The notes beneath the pieces are model-generated. The model had not been told where the DNA came from, searched no databases, and saw only the letters and a program-made list of their open reading frames with translations. Below are positions 46,222-55,538 of a stretch of 64,000 nt of DNA, one piece after another. Origin of the DNA: an uncultured Pelagibacteraceae bacterium (GTDB lineage: Bacteria; Pseudomonadota; Alphaproteobacteria; Pelagibacterales; Pelagibacteraceae); contig CACLVZ010000003.1 of the NCBI GenBank assembly GCA_902610515.1, forward strand, positions 1 to 64,000, given 5' to 3'. The position numbers were made by a program, and so were the translations under genes. The stretch's first letter is position 1. Each line of letters begins with the position of its first letter.

Positions 46222-47298
46222 ATGACAAAAAAGATTACATTTTTGGGAATTGAAACAAGTTGTGATGAAACTGCAGCCTCTGTAATTAGAGAAAATGATA
46301 AAGGCACTGCAGACATTTTATCAAATATCGTCTCAAGTCAGATTTCAGAGCACAAAAAATTTGGAGGAGTAGTCCCTGAATTAGCAGCCAGAGCACATTT
46401 AGAAAATATCGACTATATAATTGAAACGGCCTTAGAGGAAAGTAAAGTTTCCTTAAGTAAGATAGACGGAATTGCAGCTACTGCGGGTCCAGGTTTAATT
46501 GTATGCTTAACAGTCGGATTAAATATAGGTAAATCAATTGCTGCATTTTCAAATAAACCATTCGTTGCAGTTAATCATTTAGAGGGTCATGCTCTAAGTC
46601 CAGGACTGGAAAATAATATTCCATTCCCTTATTTACTTTTATTAATCTCTGGAGGTCACTCCCAATATTTAATTGTGAAAGATGTTAATGAATACGAACA
46701 ATTAGGGACTACGATAGATGATGCTTTAGGTGAAGCTTTTGATAAAACTGCAAAAATGCTTAACCTAGGTTATCCAGGTGGACCAAGTGTTGAGAAAGCT
46801 TCAAGACTGGGAGATAAAAATTTTTATAAACTTCCAGAACCAATAATAAATAAAGCGGGATGTAATTTATCATTTGCTGGTCTTAAGACTGCAGTTTTAA
46901 GAGAGTCAAAAAAAGTAAATGGAAATGATAAACTAAAATTTAATCTTGCAGCATCTTTTCAAAATACCATAAATAAAATTCTTTATAAAAAAACAAAAAT
47001 TGCGGTCGAAATGTTTAAGAAGAAAATTAATGCGAGAAATATTAATTTAGTTGTAGCTGGAGGTGTGGCTGCTAATATTTCAATAAGAGAAAATTTAAAA
47101 AAACTTTCAAGAGAAATAGGATTTAAAACTGTTTATCCTGATTTAAAATTTTGTGGTGATAATGCTGCTATGATTGCTTGGGCGGGCATAAGAAGATTTA
47201 AAAAAAATTTATTAAGTAATATAGATGTTGAAGCTAAATCTAGATGGCCTTTAGATGAAAATGCTCCCTACATGAAGGGGCCAGGTTTGAAGTTATAA
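46222..47298 (+). CDS. tsaD: tRNA threonylcarbamoyladenosine transferase subunit TsaD
   Basis: The catalytic subunit making t6A37 in ANN-decoding tRNAs. It has 358 residues of the ASKHA fold. GIETSCDETAASVI at 8-21, metal-binding NHLEGHALSP near 116-125, LLISGGHSQYL near 139 and the late DNAAMIAWAG near 313 are signatures. Starts after a GAGAG purine box and ends one base into the EVE gene. Confidence 0.97.
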   Translation: MTKKITFLGIETSCDETAASVIRENDKGTADILSNIVSSQISEHKKFGGVVPELAARAHLENIDYIIETALEESKVSLSKIDGIAATAGPGLIVCLTVGLNIGKSIAAFSNKPFVAVNHLEGHALSPGLENNIPFPYLLLLISGGHSQYLIVKDVNEYEQLGTTIDDALGEAFDKTAKMLNLGYPGGPSVEKASRLGDKNFYKLPEPIINKAGCNLSFAGLKTAVLRESKKVNGNDKLKFNLAASFQNTINKILYKKTKIAVEMFKKKINARNINLVVAGGVAANISIRENLKKLSREIGFKTVYPDLKFCGDNAAMIAWAGIRRFKKNLLSNIDVEAKSRWPLDENAPYMKGPGLKL

Positions 47299-47711
47299 TG
47301 AAATATTGGTTACTTAAGTCTGAGCCCGATGTTTGGTCGATTGAGCAGCAAATAAAAGCTGGTATAAAAGGCGCTACCTGGGATGGGGTTAGAAATTATC
47401 AAGCTGCAAACAATTTAAGAAAAATGAAAAATGGTGATTTATGTTTTTTCTATCATTCAAATATTGGAAAAGAGATTGTTGGAATAGTTAAAGTAATTAA
47501 ATCAGCGTTTATAGATAAAACTGATAAGAAAAAGAGATTTGTGGCCGTTCAAGTTAGGTTTGTAAGTAAATTTAAAAGGGCTATTTCTTTAGGAAAAATT
47601 AAAAAAAACAAGAATATTTCTCATTTACCGTTGATAAAACAAAGCAGGTTGTCAGTAATGCCTATAGATTATAAAAGCTGGAAAATTATTTGTAACATGG
47701 GTAAAATATAA
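47298..47711 (+). CDS. EVE-domain protein
   Basis: A 137-residue protein composed of a single EVE domain, a PUA-like fold that binds modified bases in DNA or [36 protein letters not shown] near 31-45 and [10 protein letters not shown] near 52-61 are the family blocks. Overlaps the tsaD stop by one base, an association with tRNA modification seen by position only. Confidence 0.9.
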   Translation: MKYWLLKSEPDVWSIEQQIKAGIKGATWDGVRNYQAANNLRKMKNGDLCFFYHSNIGKEIVGIVKVIKSAFIDKTDKKKRFVAVQVRFVSKFKRAISLGKIKKNKNISHLPLIKQSRLSVMPIDYKSWKIICNMGKI

Positions 47712-47728
47712 AAAATTTAGGGGTATTT

Positions 47729-49864
47729 GTGGCTAAAAGGAAAAAAAAGAAAAAATCAAAATCAAAAAAGTCTAGGAAAAAACCTAGAAAAATAAAAAAA
47801 TCTAGAAAAATTAGCAGGCCTAGAAGGAAAACTAGAAAAAATAAAAAAAAGAAAAAAACCAGAAAAATAGCTAGAAAAGCAAGACGAATTATTTTCAAAG
47901 CTCCTACATATTCAAAAGACAGTGACGGTAATTCAGTAATTAAAGTTTCGGATAGTTGGGCAAATCAAGCCTACGTGAATGACTCTAAATACAAAAAGAA
48001 ATATAAACTTTCGATTAAAGAAAATGATAAATTTTGGGCTAAAGAGGGAAAAAGAATTTCGTGGATAAAAAAATATACTAAAATTAAAGATGTTAAATAC
48101 AGTAAAGAGGAAGTAAAGATTAAATGGTTTTATGATGGAACATTAAATGCCTCAGCAAATTGTATTGATAGGCATTTAAAGAAAAATCCAAGCAAAACTG
48201 CAATCATTTGGGTTGGAGATGATCCGTCTGATACGAAAAAAATTTCTTACAAAGAACTTCATCAAAACGTTTGTAAAGCTGCAAACGGTTTAAAAAGTTT
48301 AGGTATACAAAAGGGAGATAGAGTAACAATTTATCTGACTATGATCCCCGAATTAGCTTACATAATGTTAGCTTGTGCGAGAATAGGTGCTGTCCATTCA
48401 ATTATTTTTGGAGGTTTTTCACCTGACTCAATAGCTACTAGGATTACAGATTGCGAGTCTGAATACTTAATAACTGCAGATGAGGGAGTTAGAGGCGGAA
48501 AAATAATTCCGTTGAAAAAAATTGCTGATGAGGCCTTAGATCAATGTCCTGGAGTAAAAAAATGTGTAGTTGTTGAAAGAACTGGAAATCAAGTTGATTG
48601 GAACAATGAAAGAGATGTTTCTTATAAAGAGCTAATTTCATCTGTTCCATCAAAATGCGAACCTGAAGAAATGAGCGCAGAGGACCCACTGTTTATTTTA
48701 TACACGTCAGGTTCTACCGGGAAACCAAAAGGTGTTTTACACACTACGGGTGGATACATGGTTTATGCTTCGATGACCCATCAATACATTTTTGACTATA
48801 AAGCTAATGATATTTATTGGTGTACAGCTGACATTGGTTGGGTAACGGGTCATAGTTATATTATTTACGGGCCGCTCTCAAATGGAGCGACGACTATTAT
48901 GTTCGAGGGAGTTCCAAATTATCCGGATAGTTCTAGATGGTGGCAAATAGTAGATAAACATAAAGTAAATATTTTTTATACCGCACCAACAGCGATAAGA
49001 GCATTGATGCGAGAGGGTGATAAACCTGTAAAAAAAACAAGTAGAAAAACATTAAAATTATTAGGAACTGTCGGGGAACCCATAAATCCAGAGGCTTGGA
49101 TGTGGTATTACAAAACAGTAGGTGACTCTAGATGTCCGATTGTAGATACCTGGTGGCAGACGGAAACTGGAGGAATCTTGATAGCGCCTCAACCTGGCGC
49201 CATAGATTTAAAGCCGGGATCAGCAACAAAACCTTTTTATGGCATCAAACCAGTATTAGTTGATAAAGATGGAAAAACTATAAAAGGAGAAGGAAAAGGC
49301 AGGCTTTGCATGGCTTCTTCTTGGCCAGGTCAAATGCGGACTGTTTATGGAGATCATCAAAGATTTATAGACACTTACTTTTCTCAATTTGATGGCAAGT
49401 ATTTTACTGGAGATGGATGCAGAAGAGATAAAGATGGGTATTATTGGATAACCGGAAGAGTAGATGATGTGATTATCGTATCTGGTCATAATCTTGGAAC
49501 AGCAGAAATTGAAAGTGCATTTGTTGCCCATCCAAAAGTGGCTGAAGCTGCAGTAGTTGGATTTCCACATAGCATAAAAGGTAACGGATTATATTGTTAC
49601 GTTACTTTAAACGCCGGTGAAAACCCTTCTGGAGATTTAGAACGAGACTTAAAACTTTGGGTTAGAAAACAAATCGGTCCAATAGCAACACCGGATGTTA
49701 TTCAATTTGCACCTGGATTACCAAAAACAAGATCTGGAAAAATTATGAGAAGAATTTTAAGAAAAATTGCTGCCAACGAGCCAGATAATTTAGGAGATAC
49801 AACAACATTGGCGGATCCTAGTGTTGTAACGTCTCTTGTAGAGAATAGACAAAATAAAGGTTAA
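47729..49864 (+). CDS. acs: acetyl-CoA synthetase with a very basic N-terminal extension
   Basis: Activates acetate with ATP and CoA to acetyl-CoA. Residues from about 70 to 711 match AMP-forming Acs: [59 protein letters not shown], the acidic [12 protein letters not shown] and the acetylation-site lysine in [10 protein letters not shown]. Residues 1-53 are unlike any Acs I know: 36 of 53 are Lys or Arg and none is acidic. The start is the GTG at 47729 after an AGGGG purine box. No Met occurs again in frame until about residue 205, so the tail is probably translated. Followed by a convergent unknown gene and the symporter. Confidence 0.93.
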   Translation: MAKRKKKKKSKSKKSRKKPRKIKKSRKISRPRRKTRKNKKKKKTRKIARKARRIIFKAPTYSKDSDGNSVIKVSDSWANQAYVNDSKYKKKYKLSIKENDKFWAKEGKRISWIKKYTKIKDVKYSKEEVKIKWFYDGTLNASANCIDRHLKKNPSKTAIIWVGDDPSDTKKISYKELHQNVCKAANGLKSLGIQKGDRVTIYLTMIPELAYIMLACARIGAVHSIIFGGFSPDSIATRITDCESEYLITADEGVRGGKIIPLKKIADEALDQCPGVKKCVVVERTGNQVDWNNERDVSYKELISSVPSKCEPEEMSAEDPLFILYTSGSTGKPKGVLHTTGGYMVYASMTHQYIFDYKANDIYWCTADIGWVTGHSYIIYGPLSNGATTIMFEGVPNYPDSSRWWQIVDKHKVNIFYTAPTAIRALMREGDKPVKKTSRKTLKLLGTVGEPINPEAWMWYYKTVGDSRCPIVDTWWQTETGGILIAPQPGAIDLKPGSATKPFYGIKPVLVDKDGKTIKGEGKGRLCMASSWPGQMRTVYGDHQRFIDTYFSQFDGKYFTGDGCRRDKDGYYWITGRVDDVIIVSGHNLGTAEIESAFVAHPKVAEAAVVGFPHSIKGNGLYCYVTLNAGENPSGDLERDLKLWVRKQIGPIATPDVIQFAPGLPKTRSGKIMRRILRKIAANEPDNLGDTTTLADPSVVTSLVENRQNKG

Positions 49865-50502
49865 TTAAATTTTAAATCTTTTGTTAATTTTTTAAACTCG
49901 TCTTTCATCAATCCCCATTTTAAATGAATAGAGTTTAAGACTATTTTTTTATCAAGTGATTTTAATTCATCTGCAATAGGTGACCAGTAATACAAAGCTT
50001 GGCCGCTCTCTTTAAAAGGATCATTTAAATGGTAGTTTGAAAAATTCACTTTATCTAATCTATTTAAAAAGTTTTTCTTACCTCTATCAAAAATTTCGTC
50101 GCTTAATCCATTTTTTTTTTCATTTTCTAAAATATTTAGAAAAATTTCTTTGCAATCATTTTTTTTTAAGTTTTTTTCTGAAATGAGATAAGAGAAAACA
50201 TAAAAAGTACAGTCTGCTAATGCAACCGCATAGATATTCCATTTTGCAATATTGATAGATTTTAAAAAAACTTCATCCTCCATCATGGCAATATACTTAA
50301 CTCCAATTCTTGTTTTTAAATAACCGTATAGAGTTGTTTGAGAAACATGAGCAGATCTTTCTTGAATAAAGTTTTCTAAATCTTTTTTTGATTTAATGCT
50401 TTTAAATAATCCTGAAATTTTCCAAATAGGGATCACGTACTCCCAGATGTCAATTAGAGTGGTTCTAAGAGTGTTTCGCAATTTATCTAGATTCAATTTC
50501 AC
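49861..50502 (-). CDS. conserved protein of unknown function beside acs
   Basis: A 213-residue, mostly helical soluble protein that I cannot place in a named family. The segment [22 protein letters not shown] near 50-71 looks like a conserved alphaproteobacterial block and [28 protein letters not shown] near 155-182 is another. The start is GTG at 50500-50502. Convergent with acs (4-nt overlap) and divergent from the symporter genes across a 155-nt spacer, so it may share control with the symporter. Confidence 0.6.
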   Translation of the reverse strand: MKLNLDKLRNTLRTTLIDIWEYVIPIWKISGLFKSIKSKKDLENFIQERSAHVSQTTLYGYLKTRIGVKYIAMMEDEVFLKSINIAKWNIYAVALADCTFYVFSYLISEKNLKKNDCKEIFLNILENEKKNGLSDEIFDRGKKNFLNRLDKVNFSNYHLNDPFKESGQALYYWSPIADELKSLDKKIVLNSIHLKWGLMKDEFKKLTKDLKFN

Positions 50503-50617
50503 GTTGTATTTAAAAAACCCTTTATTTACTTGTCTTATAGCATTTCAAATTGGTTTTGGGGTTCTTTTTTCTCTTTTAATTCAACTCATAATCAGTATGC
50601 TCCCGAGCAATAAGAGT

Positions 50618-50635
50618 ACTTTTTACGTAAAAAGT
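50618..50635. promoter_or_regulatory. perfect 18-bp palindrome upstream of the symporter genes
   Basis: ACTTTTTACGTAAAAAGT is fully symmetric and sits 12 nt before the AGGGGGA Shine-Dalgarno (50648-50654) of the small symporter subunit. The length and position fit an operator for a dimeric regulator; as a hairpin it would have no usable loop. No known regulator motif is recognised. The shared spacer also contains the divergent promoter for the unknown gene at 49861-50502. Confidence 0.5.
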
Positions 50636-50657
50636 TAAAAAATAAATAGGGGGAAAT

Positions 50658-50915
50658 ATGTCAAATAAAGACGCATATTGGAATAAGACCAAAAACCATA
50701 TGATAGTTACATTGGTTCTTTGGGCTTTCTTCTCATTAGTGATCTTCATGTTTGGTTCAGAACTGAACACGATGTCTTTTCTTGGCTATCCATTAGCATA
50801 TTACATGACTGCGCAAGGTTCACTTCTTGCCTTTGTGATAATTTTGTTTTGGACTGCAAATAAACAAGAAAAAATCGACGAAGAACATGGTTTCTCAGAA
50901 AGAGAGGATGACTAA
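50658..50915 (+). CDS. small subunit of sodium:solute symporter (DUF4212 type)
   Basis: An 85-residue membrane protein with two helices (about 17-36 and 44-66). AYWNKTKNHMIVTLVLWAFFSL and YPLAYYMTAQGSLLAFVIILFW match the DUF4212 small partner of certain acetate/pyruvate-type sodium symporters. It has a strong AGGGGGA ribosome site and its stop shares a base with the next ATG (TAATG). Confidence 0.85.
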   Translation: MSNKDAYWNKTKNHMIVTLVLWAFFSLVIFMFGSELNTMSFLGYPLAYYMTAQGSLLAFVIILFWTANKQEKIDEEHGFSEREDD

Positions 50916-52771
50916 TGTTTAAAGGAGATTTTATACAAAACCTTCCTAAAATATATGGTACCTACACTGGTGGCTTTTTAGTGTTCATCATTTTGATGGC
51001 ATTAGCAGAGCAAGCAGGTGTGTCAGCTAAAAACATCGGAGTGATGTTCGTAGCTTTCACGGTATTGATTTATGCCTTAATCGGTTATTTATCAAGAACC
51101 ATTCAAGTAGATGCCTACTATGTTGCAGGAAGACAAGTGCCAACCGTGTTTAACGGAATGGCAACAGCAGCTGACTGGATGTCAGGTGCATCATTCGTAG
51201 CTTTAGCGGGTGGAGTTTACTTTGGTGGCTATACTTATATGGCCTTCTTAGTAGGTTGGACAGGTGGATACGTGCTTGTTGCAACACTAATGGCTCCGTA
51301 CCTAAGAAAGTTTGGATGTTACACAGTTCCTGATTTTATCGGAACACGATACGGTGGTAACCTCGTAAGAGCTTGCGCAGTATTCGTGCTTTTCATAGCA
51401 TCATTTACTTACGTAACAGCACAAATTAATGCTACGGGAACAATTGCTTCTAGAGCTCTTGGAATTCCGTTTGAAGCAGGTGTATGGGTAGGATTAATAA
51501 GTATCCTTATCTGTTCAATGCTTGGTGGAATGAGAGCCGTAACTTGGACACAGGTTGCTCAGTACATTGTATTAATCATCGCATACTTAATACCAGTATT
51601 CTGGATTAGTTCTAACGTAGGTGGAGGAATTTTCCCTCACTTGATGTTGGGTGATGAGGTTGCAAGACTTGGTGAACTTGAACAACAATTTGGACTAGTT
51701 AAAAACAGCGCCGCAGATATGAAAGCAGCTGGGGTACCAGGAGGATTGAAATATATCTCTGGATCTCACTCTGGAGTACCTGAAGGTGGAATGGCTGTCT
51801 GGAAATACTTATCGTTAGCGATTTGTATGATGGTGGGAACTGCATCGTTACCTCATATCTTAATGAGATACTTTACAACTCCCACAGTAAGAGCAGCAAG
51901 AAAATCAGTAGCTTGGTCGCTATTCTTTATTTTCTTACTTTACTCTTCAGCGCCTATGTTAGCGACATTGTCTAAATTAGCATTGATGGATCCTAATCTA
52001 CCAACTGGAATTATCGGAAAATCTATTTCTGATGTTCAGTCAATAGAGTGGGTTCAAAGATGGTCTGAAGTTAAGCAAGTATTTATTGCAGACTTTAATG
52101 GTGACGGAATACTTCAGTTGAACGAGTGGTTCATGAGAGGTGACGTTGTAGTATTAGCTACTCCAGAAGTAGCCGGTCTACCGTTCGTAATCTCTGGACT
52201 AGTGTTTGCTGGTGGTATGGCTGCTGCCATGTCAACTGCCGATGGTTTAGTTCTTGCGATATCAAATGCGTTATCACACGACATTTATTACAAGATCATA
52301 AATCCAAAAGCGGAGACATCTAAAAGACTATTAGTTGCTCGTGTACTTCTAGTAATAATCGGAGCTGCTGGTGCTTACATAGCCTCTTTCAGGCTAACAA
52401 GTATCTTAGGTTCGGTTGCTTGGGCGTTCGACTTTGCAATGTCAGGTTTATTCTTCCCACTTGTACTTGGTGTATGGTGGAAGAGAGCTACTAGAGAAGG
52501 TGCAATCGCTGGTATCATAGCAGGAATTGTCTCAGGAACAGTTTACTTAACGTGGGTGTTCCCTAAATTCTCAGTTCCGTTATGGGGCGGTGTAAATACT
52601 CCATTCTTAGGTATCGACCACTTAAGATTTGGTTTAATCGGAGCACCAATTTGTTTAGTTGTAATGGTAGTAGTCAGTTTAATGACTAAAGAGCCAAGTC
52701 CAGCTACACAGAAATTAGTAGACGACACAAGAATACCAACAGGTAAGGCTATTCTTGGTAAGCAACACTAA
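50915..52771 (+). CDS. sodium:solute symporter large subunit with EF-hand loop
   Basis: A 618-residue SSS-family transporter with about 13 helices, of the kind that works with a DUF4212 small subunit; acetate or another short carboxylate is a likely substrate given acs nearby. VDAYYVAGRQVPTVFNGMATAADWMSGASF near 65-94 is the family start. Loop residues 240-290 and 360-415 are longer than in ActP-like proteins. Residues 393-404 (DFNGDGILQLNE) match the canonical EF-hand calcium loop at all key positions. Codons are richer in C and G at third positions than neighbours, suggesting high expression. A strong terminator follows. Confidence 0.9.
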   Translation: MFKGDFIQNLPKIYGTYTGGFLVFIILMALAEQAGVSAKNIGVMFVAFTVLIYALIGYLSRTIQVDAYYVAGRQVPTVFNGMATAADWMSGASFVALAGGVYFGGYTYMAFLVGWTGGYVLVATLMAPYLRKFGCYTVPDFIGTRYGGNLVRACAVFVLFIASFTYVTAQINATGTIASRALGIPFEAGVWVGLISILICSMLGGMRAVTWTQVAQYIVLIIAYLIPVFWISSNVGGGIFPHLMLGDEVARLGELEQQFGLVKNSAADMKAAGVPGGLKYISGSHSGVPEGGMAVWKYLSLAICMMVGTASLPHILMRYFTTPTVRAARKSVAWSLFFIFLLYSSAPMLATLSKLALMDPNLPTGIIGKSISDVQSIEWVQRWSEVKQVFIADFNGDGILQLNEWFMRGDVVVLATPEVAGLPFVISGLVFAGGMAAAMSTADGLVLAISNALSHDIYYKIINPKAETSKRLLVARVLLVIIGAAGAYIASFRLTSILGSVAWAFDFAMSGLFFPLVLGVWWKRATREGAIAGIIAGIVSGTVYLTWVFPKFSVPLWGGVNTPFLGIDHLRFGLIGAPICLVVMVVVSLMTKEPSPATQKLVDDTRIPTGKAILGKQH

Positions 52772-52790
52772 TAAATAATTATTTTAAATT

Positions 52791-52822
52791 AAAAGGGGCG
52801 AATTTTTCGCCCCTTTTTTTTT
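52791..52822 (+). terminator. intrinsic terminator after the symporter
   Basis: An 8-bp stem GGGGCGAA/TTCGCCCC (52795-52802 and 52806-52813) with a 3-nt loop, extended by A/T pairs and followed by nine T. It lies 20 nt after the symporter stop. Confidence 0.92.
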
Positions 52823-52847
52823 ACCTAAATCATGGTAATTTATAGAT

Positions 52848-53183
52848 ATGATACCAACTTGGGCAATTATTTTAGATTACGTACTAGGAACTATAATGTG
52901 GACTTTAATAGGTCGTGCATTCATGAACATTTTTCAAAGAGAAGATTCTACTTTTTTTTTCATGAGAATATTTGTTAAAACAACTAATCCGATAATCAAT
53001 TTATTTAAATTTATTACTCCAAGCTTTTTGTTTGGTCCTTTCATTGCTCTATATGTTGCTTGGTTTTTTTACCTATTTAGATTCTACGCAATGCCTTACA
53101 TATTAGGGTATGATGTATGGGGGATGCTTGCTTTTCCTTTAGAAAGTGATTTTTCAAGACAATTATATCAACTGTTTAATTAA
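52848..53183 (+). CDS. small membrane protein, unknown function
   Basis: A 111-residue protein with two or three hydrophobic segments (about 4-25, 58-80). It starts IPTWAIILDYVLGTIMWTLIGRAF and carries NPIINLFKFITPSFLFGP near 47-64, loosely like YggT proteins (NP followed by F/I and P), but I cannot assign it firmly. Just after the symporter terminator, so transcribed separately. Confidence 0.6.
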   Translation: MIPTWAIILDYVLGTIMWTLIGRAFMNIFQREDSTFFFMRIFVKTTNPIINLFKFITPSFLFGPFIALYVAWFFYLFRFYAMPYILGYDVWGMLAFPLESDFSRQLYQLFN

Positions 53184-53192
53184 GCTTATTTT

Positions 53193-53220
53193 TTGACAAA
53201 GTTAACTATTAAAATATAAC
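53193..53220 (+). promoter_or_regulatory. sigma70 promoter for rpe
   Basis: TTGACA (53193-53198), a 16-nt spacer and TATAAC (53215-53220) form a near-consensus promoter. The -10 box ends 6 nt before the rpe ATG, so transcription should start at or next to the start codon. Confidence 0.6.
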
Positions 53221-53226
53221 TAAGAT

Positions 53227-53889
53227 ATGACTAATACTATCAAAATTTCACCATCTATATTATCTGCAGATTTTAGTAAATTAGGTAGTGAGGTGATCTC
53301 GTTGGAAAAAGCTGGAGCAGATTATATCCATATTGATGTCATGGACGGACATTTTGTTCCAAATTTAACTATAGGTCCCGAAGTAATAAAAAAACTTAGA
53401 CCTCTAACAAAAAAAATATTTGACGTACATTTAATGATATCACCAGTAGATAATTTTATAAAAGATTTTGCTGATGCTGGGGCTGATATTATTACTTTTC
53501 ACCCAGAAGCCACCAAAGATACTGCAAAAACAATAGATCTTATTAGAAAAGAGGGAAAAAAAGTAGGAATTTCACTTAAACCAAAATCTAAAATAGATTT
53601 AATCCAGAAATATTTAGATGATATCGATTTAGTTTTAATTATGAGTGTTGAACCAGGTTTTGGTGGCCAAAAATTTATGCCTGAAGTTTTGGAAAAAACT
53701 GAGAGACTTAAAGAAATTATTAAAAATAAAAAATTAAATATAGACATAGAAATTGATGGAGGTATTAATTTTGAAAATTGCACTTTGGCCAAACAGGCTG
53801 GAGCAAACATTCTTGTTTCAGGATCAACAATCTTTAAAGAAAATAAGGGCGATCTAAAAAAAAATATAGAAATTCTTAGAAAAAATTAA
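53227..53889 (+). CDS. rpe: ribulose-phosphate 3-epimerase
   Basis: Interconverts ribulose 5-phosphate and xylulose 5-phosphate in the pentose phosphate pathway. It has 220 residues of TIM-barrel fold. ISPSILSADFSKLG near 7-20, HIDVMDGHFVPNLTIGP near 35-51 with metal ligands, VEPGFGGQKF near 141 and EIDGGIN near 175 are diagnostic. Probably leaderless, given the promoter placement. Followed after 3 nt by the heparinase-like gene. Confidence 0.96.
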   Translation: MTNTIKISPSILSADFSKLGSEVISLEKAGADYIHIDVMDGHFVPNLTIGPEVIKKLRPLTKKIFDVHLMISPVDNFIKDFADAGADIITFHPEATKDTAKTIDLIRKEGKKVGISLKPKSKIDLIQKYLDDIDLVLIMSVEPGFGGQKFMPEVLEKTERLKEIIKNKKLNIDIEIDGGINFENCTLAKQAGANILVSGSTIFKENKGDLKKNIEILRKN

Positions 53890-53892
53890 TAG

Positions 53893-55536
53893 ATGTTTGG
53901 CTTAAAAGTTGCCTATTTTTATTTGATTGCTCTTCAAGTAACTTTTATTAAGTTTTTTAAAAAAATATATTTCTCGTCAAACCGTTACAACAATTCTCTC
54001 AAATCAAAAATACCAACACAAGTTTACTTTAGCCCCAATCCATTTTTACTGTCCTTAATTTCTCCATACAAAAAAAGCTCTTTTAAAATTAATGATATAA
54101 ATCCGAATGATTTTTGGTTAGAAAGTAAAAAGTCTAAAATCAAAAAGCATCACAATTTTTTATGGTTAAATCTTTTGGACAGAAAAATTGATGGCAAAAA
54201 TATTCAGAGAATTATTTTTCTTTGGACTCTAAAATATTCAAATTTCAAAAATAAAATTTGGGAGAATTCTATTTTAAGCTCTAGAGTAATTAGTTGGATG
54301 CTCAACATTGATATTATAATTAACAATGGGACATTTGATTTTAAAAAAAAAGTATTTCAAAATATTATTTACCAATGCAACCATTTGAGAAAAAATATAA
54401 AATACGAAAAGAACCCGGCAAAAAGGATACAAGTACTTTCAGCTTTGATATTATCGGGTATTGTATTCAAAGAATATAGATCTAATTACGAGGTAGGGAT
54501 TAAAGAACTTGAAAATTTTGTAAAGCATTATTTTGATAATGATGGCTTTCCATTAACTAGAAATCCGAACGATTTAATTTTGTTTACTCAATATCTCATA
54601 CTTTGTCACGAAAACATTAATGAAGCGCAAGAATTTGTTCCTGAGTTTCTTGGTGAAATCATAAAAAAGAATTTGTTATGTATTAAGCTTTTCAAAACAC
54701 CAGATGATAAATTACCCCTATTCAATGGTAGCTCTGAAAATAGTATTAATCATTTTGAAAAATACTTGGAAAAATTTAAATTAAGTAAGAAAGATAAAAA
54801 AAATACTGTAGGTGGAATTTTTTTCGCAAAATCAAAAAGTCAAATTTTATATTTCGATATTGGTTCTCCTCCGGAAAAAAATTTTTCAAGAAATTATCAA
54901 TCCGGCCCTTTATCTTTTGAGTATTATTTAGATGGTATAAAAATAATTTCAAATTCAGGTTTTGGAAATAACATTTCAACTAAAGCAGAATTAATAAGTA
55001 GGTTAACAGCTAGTCAATCTACTTTGACTATAAATGACACGAGTATTACTAAATTTGAGAGAAGCAAATTAATAAATAGAGTCTTTGGTAATTCTATTAA
55101 AAATACTTTTAAGATTCAAGAACTTGAATTTAAAAATGATGAAAATAACATTGGTTGTTTAGTCTCACATAATGGATATGAAAAAAATTTTAGTTGCACT
55201 CACAAAAGAGAAATTTATTTAGATCATAAGAACAATTATTTAAGAGGTGTAGATCATATCTTAAAAAAAAGCGATGGAATACCTATAAGATATATTTTTA
55301 GATTTTATTTAAATCCAGAATTAGCAGCTGTCAAAACAATGAGTGGAAACAGTGCTCTAATACAAATATCAAAGAATAAATCCTTATTATTTAGAGTAAA
55401 TAATGAGAGTATCAATATTGAGAAAAGCATATATCTCGGAGGAAAAAAAATATTAGATAGTACTTGTATAACTATTTCTGGTAATTTAGTTAATAAAAAT
55501 AAATCTTTTAATTGGGAAATTAAGAAAAAAATTTAG
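53893..55536 (+). CDS. heparinase II/III-family protein
   Basis: A 547-residue protein. An alpha-helical part (about 50-300) precedes a beta-sheet heparinase II/III domain with NYQSGPLSFEYYLDGIKIISNSGFG near 337-361, SRLTASQSTLTINDTS near 370-385 and HNGYEKNF. No secretion signal is certain; the N-terminal 25 residues are hydrophobic. Alphaproteobacteria often keep such a gene directly before purH, as here; the polysaccharide substrate and role are not known. Confidence 0.82.
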   Translation: MFGLKVAYFYLIALQVTFIKFFKKIYFSSNRYNNSLKSKIPTQVYFSPNPFLLSLISPYKKSSFKINDINPNDFWLESKKSKIKKHHNFLWLNLLDRKIDGKNIQRIIFLWTLKYSNFKNKIWENSILSSRVISWMLNIDIIINNGTFDFKKKVFQNIIYQCNHLRKNIKYEKNPAKRIQVLSALILSGIVFKEYRSNYEVGIKELENFVKHYFDNDGFPLTRNPNDLILFTQYLILCHENINEAQEFVPEFLGEIIKKNLLCIKLFKTPDDKLPLFNGSSENSINHFEKYLEKFKLSKKDKKNTVGGIFFAKSKSQILYFDIGSPPEKNFSRNYQSGPLSFEYYLDGIKIISNSGFGNNISTKAELISRLTASQSTLTINDTSITKFERSKLINRVFGNSIKNTFKIQELEFKNDENNIGCLVSHNGYEKNFSCTHKREIYLDHKNNYLRGVDHILKKSDGIPIRYIFRFYLNPELAAVKTMSGNSALIQISKNKSLLFRVNNESINIEKSIYLGGKKILDSTCITISGNLVNKNKSFNWEIKKKI

Positions 55537-55538
55537 AG

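Noticed and set aside
47686-47898. Antisense reading frame opposite the basic acs tail, rich in Phe and Leu
   Set aside because: It is the complement of Lys codons (AAA to TTT), lacks a start signal, and overlaps the well-supported acs and EVE genes.
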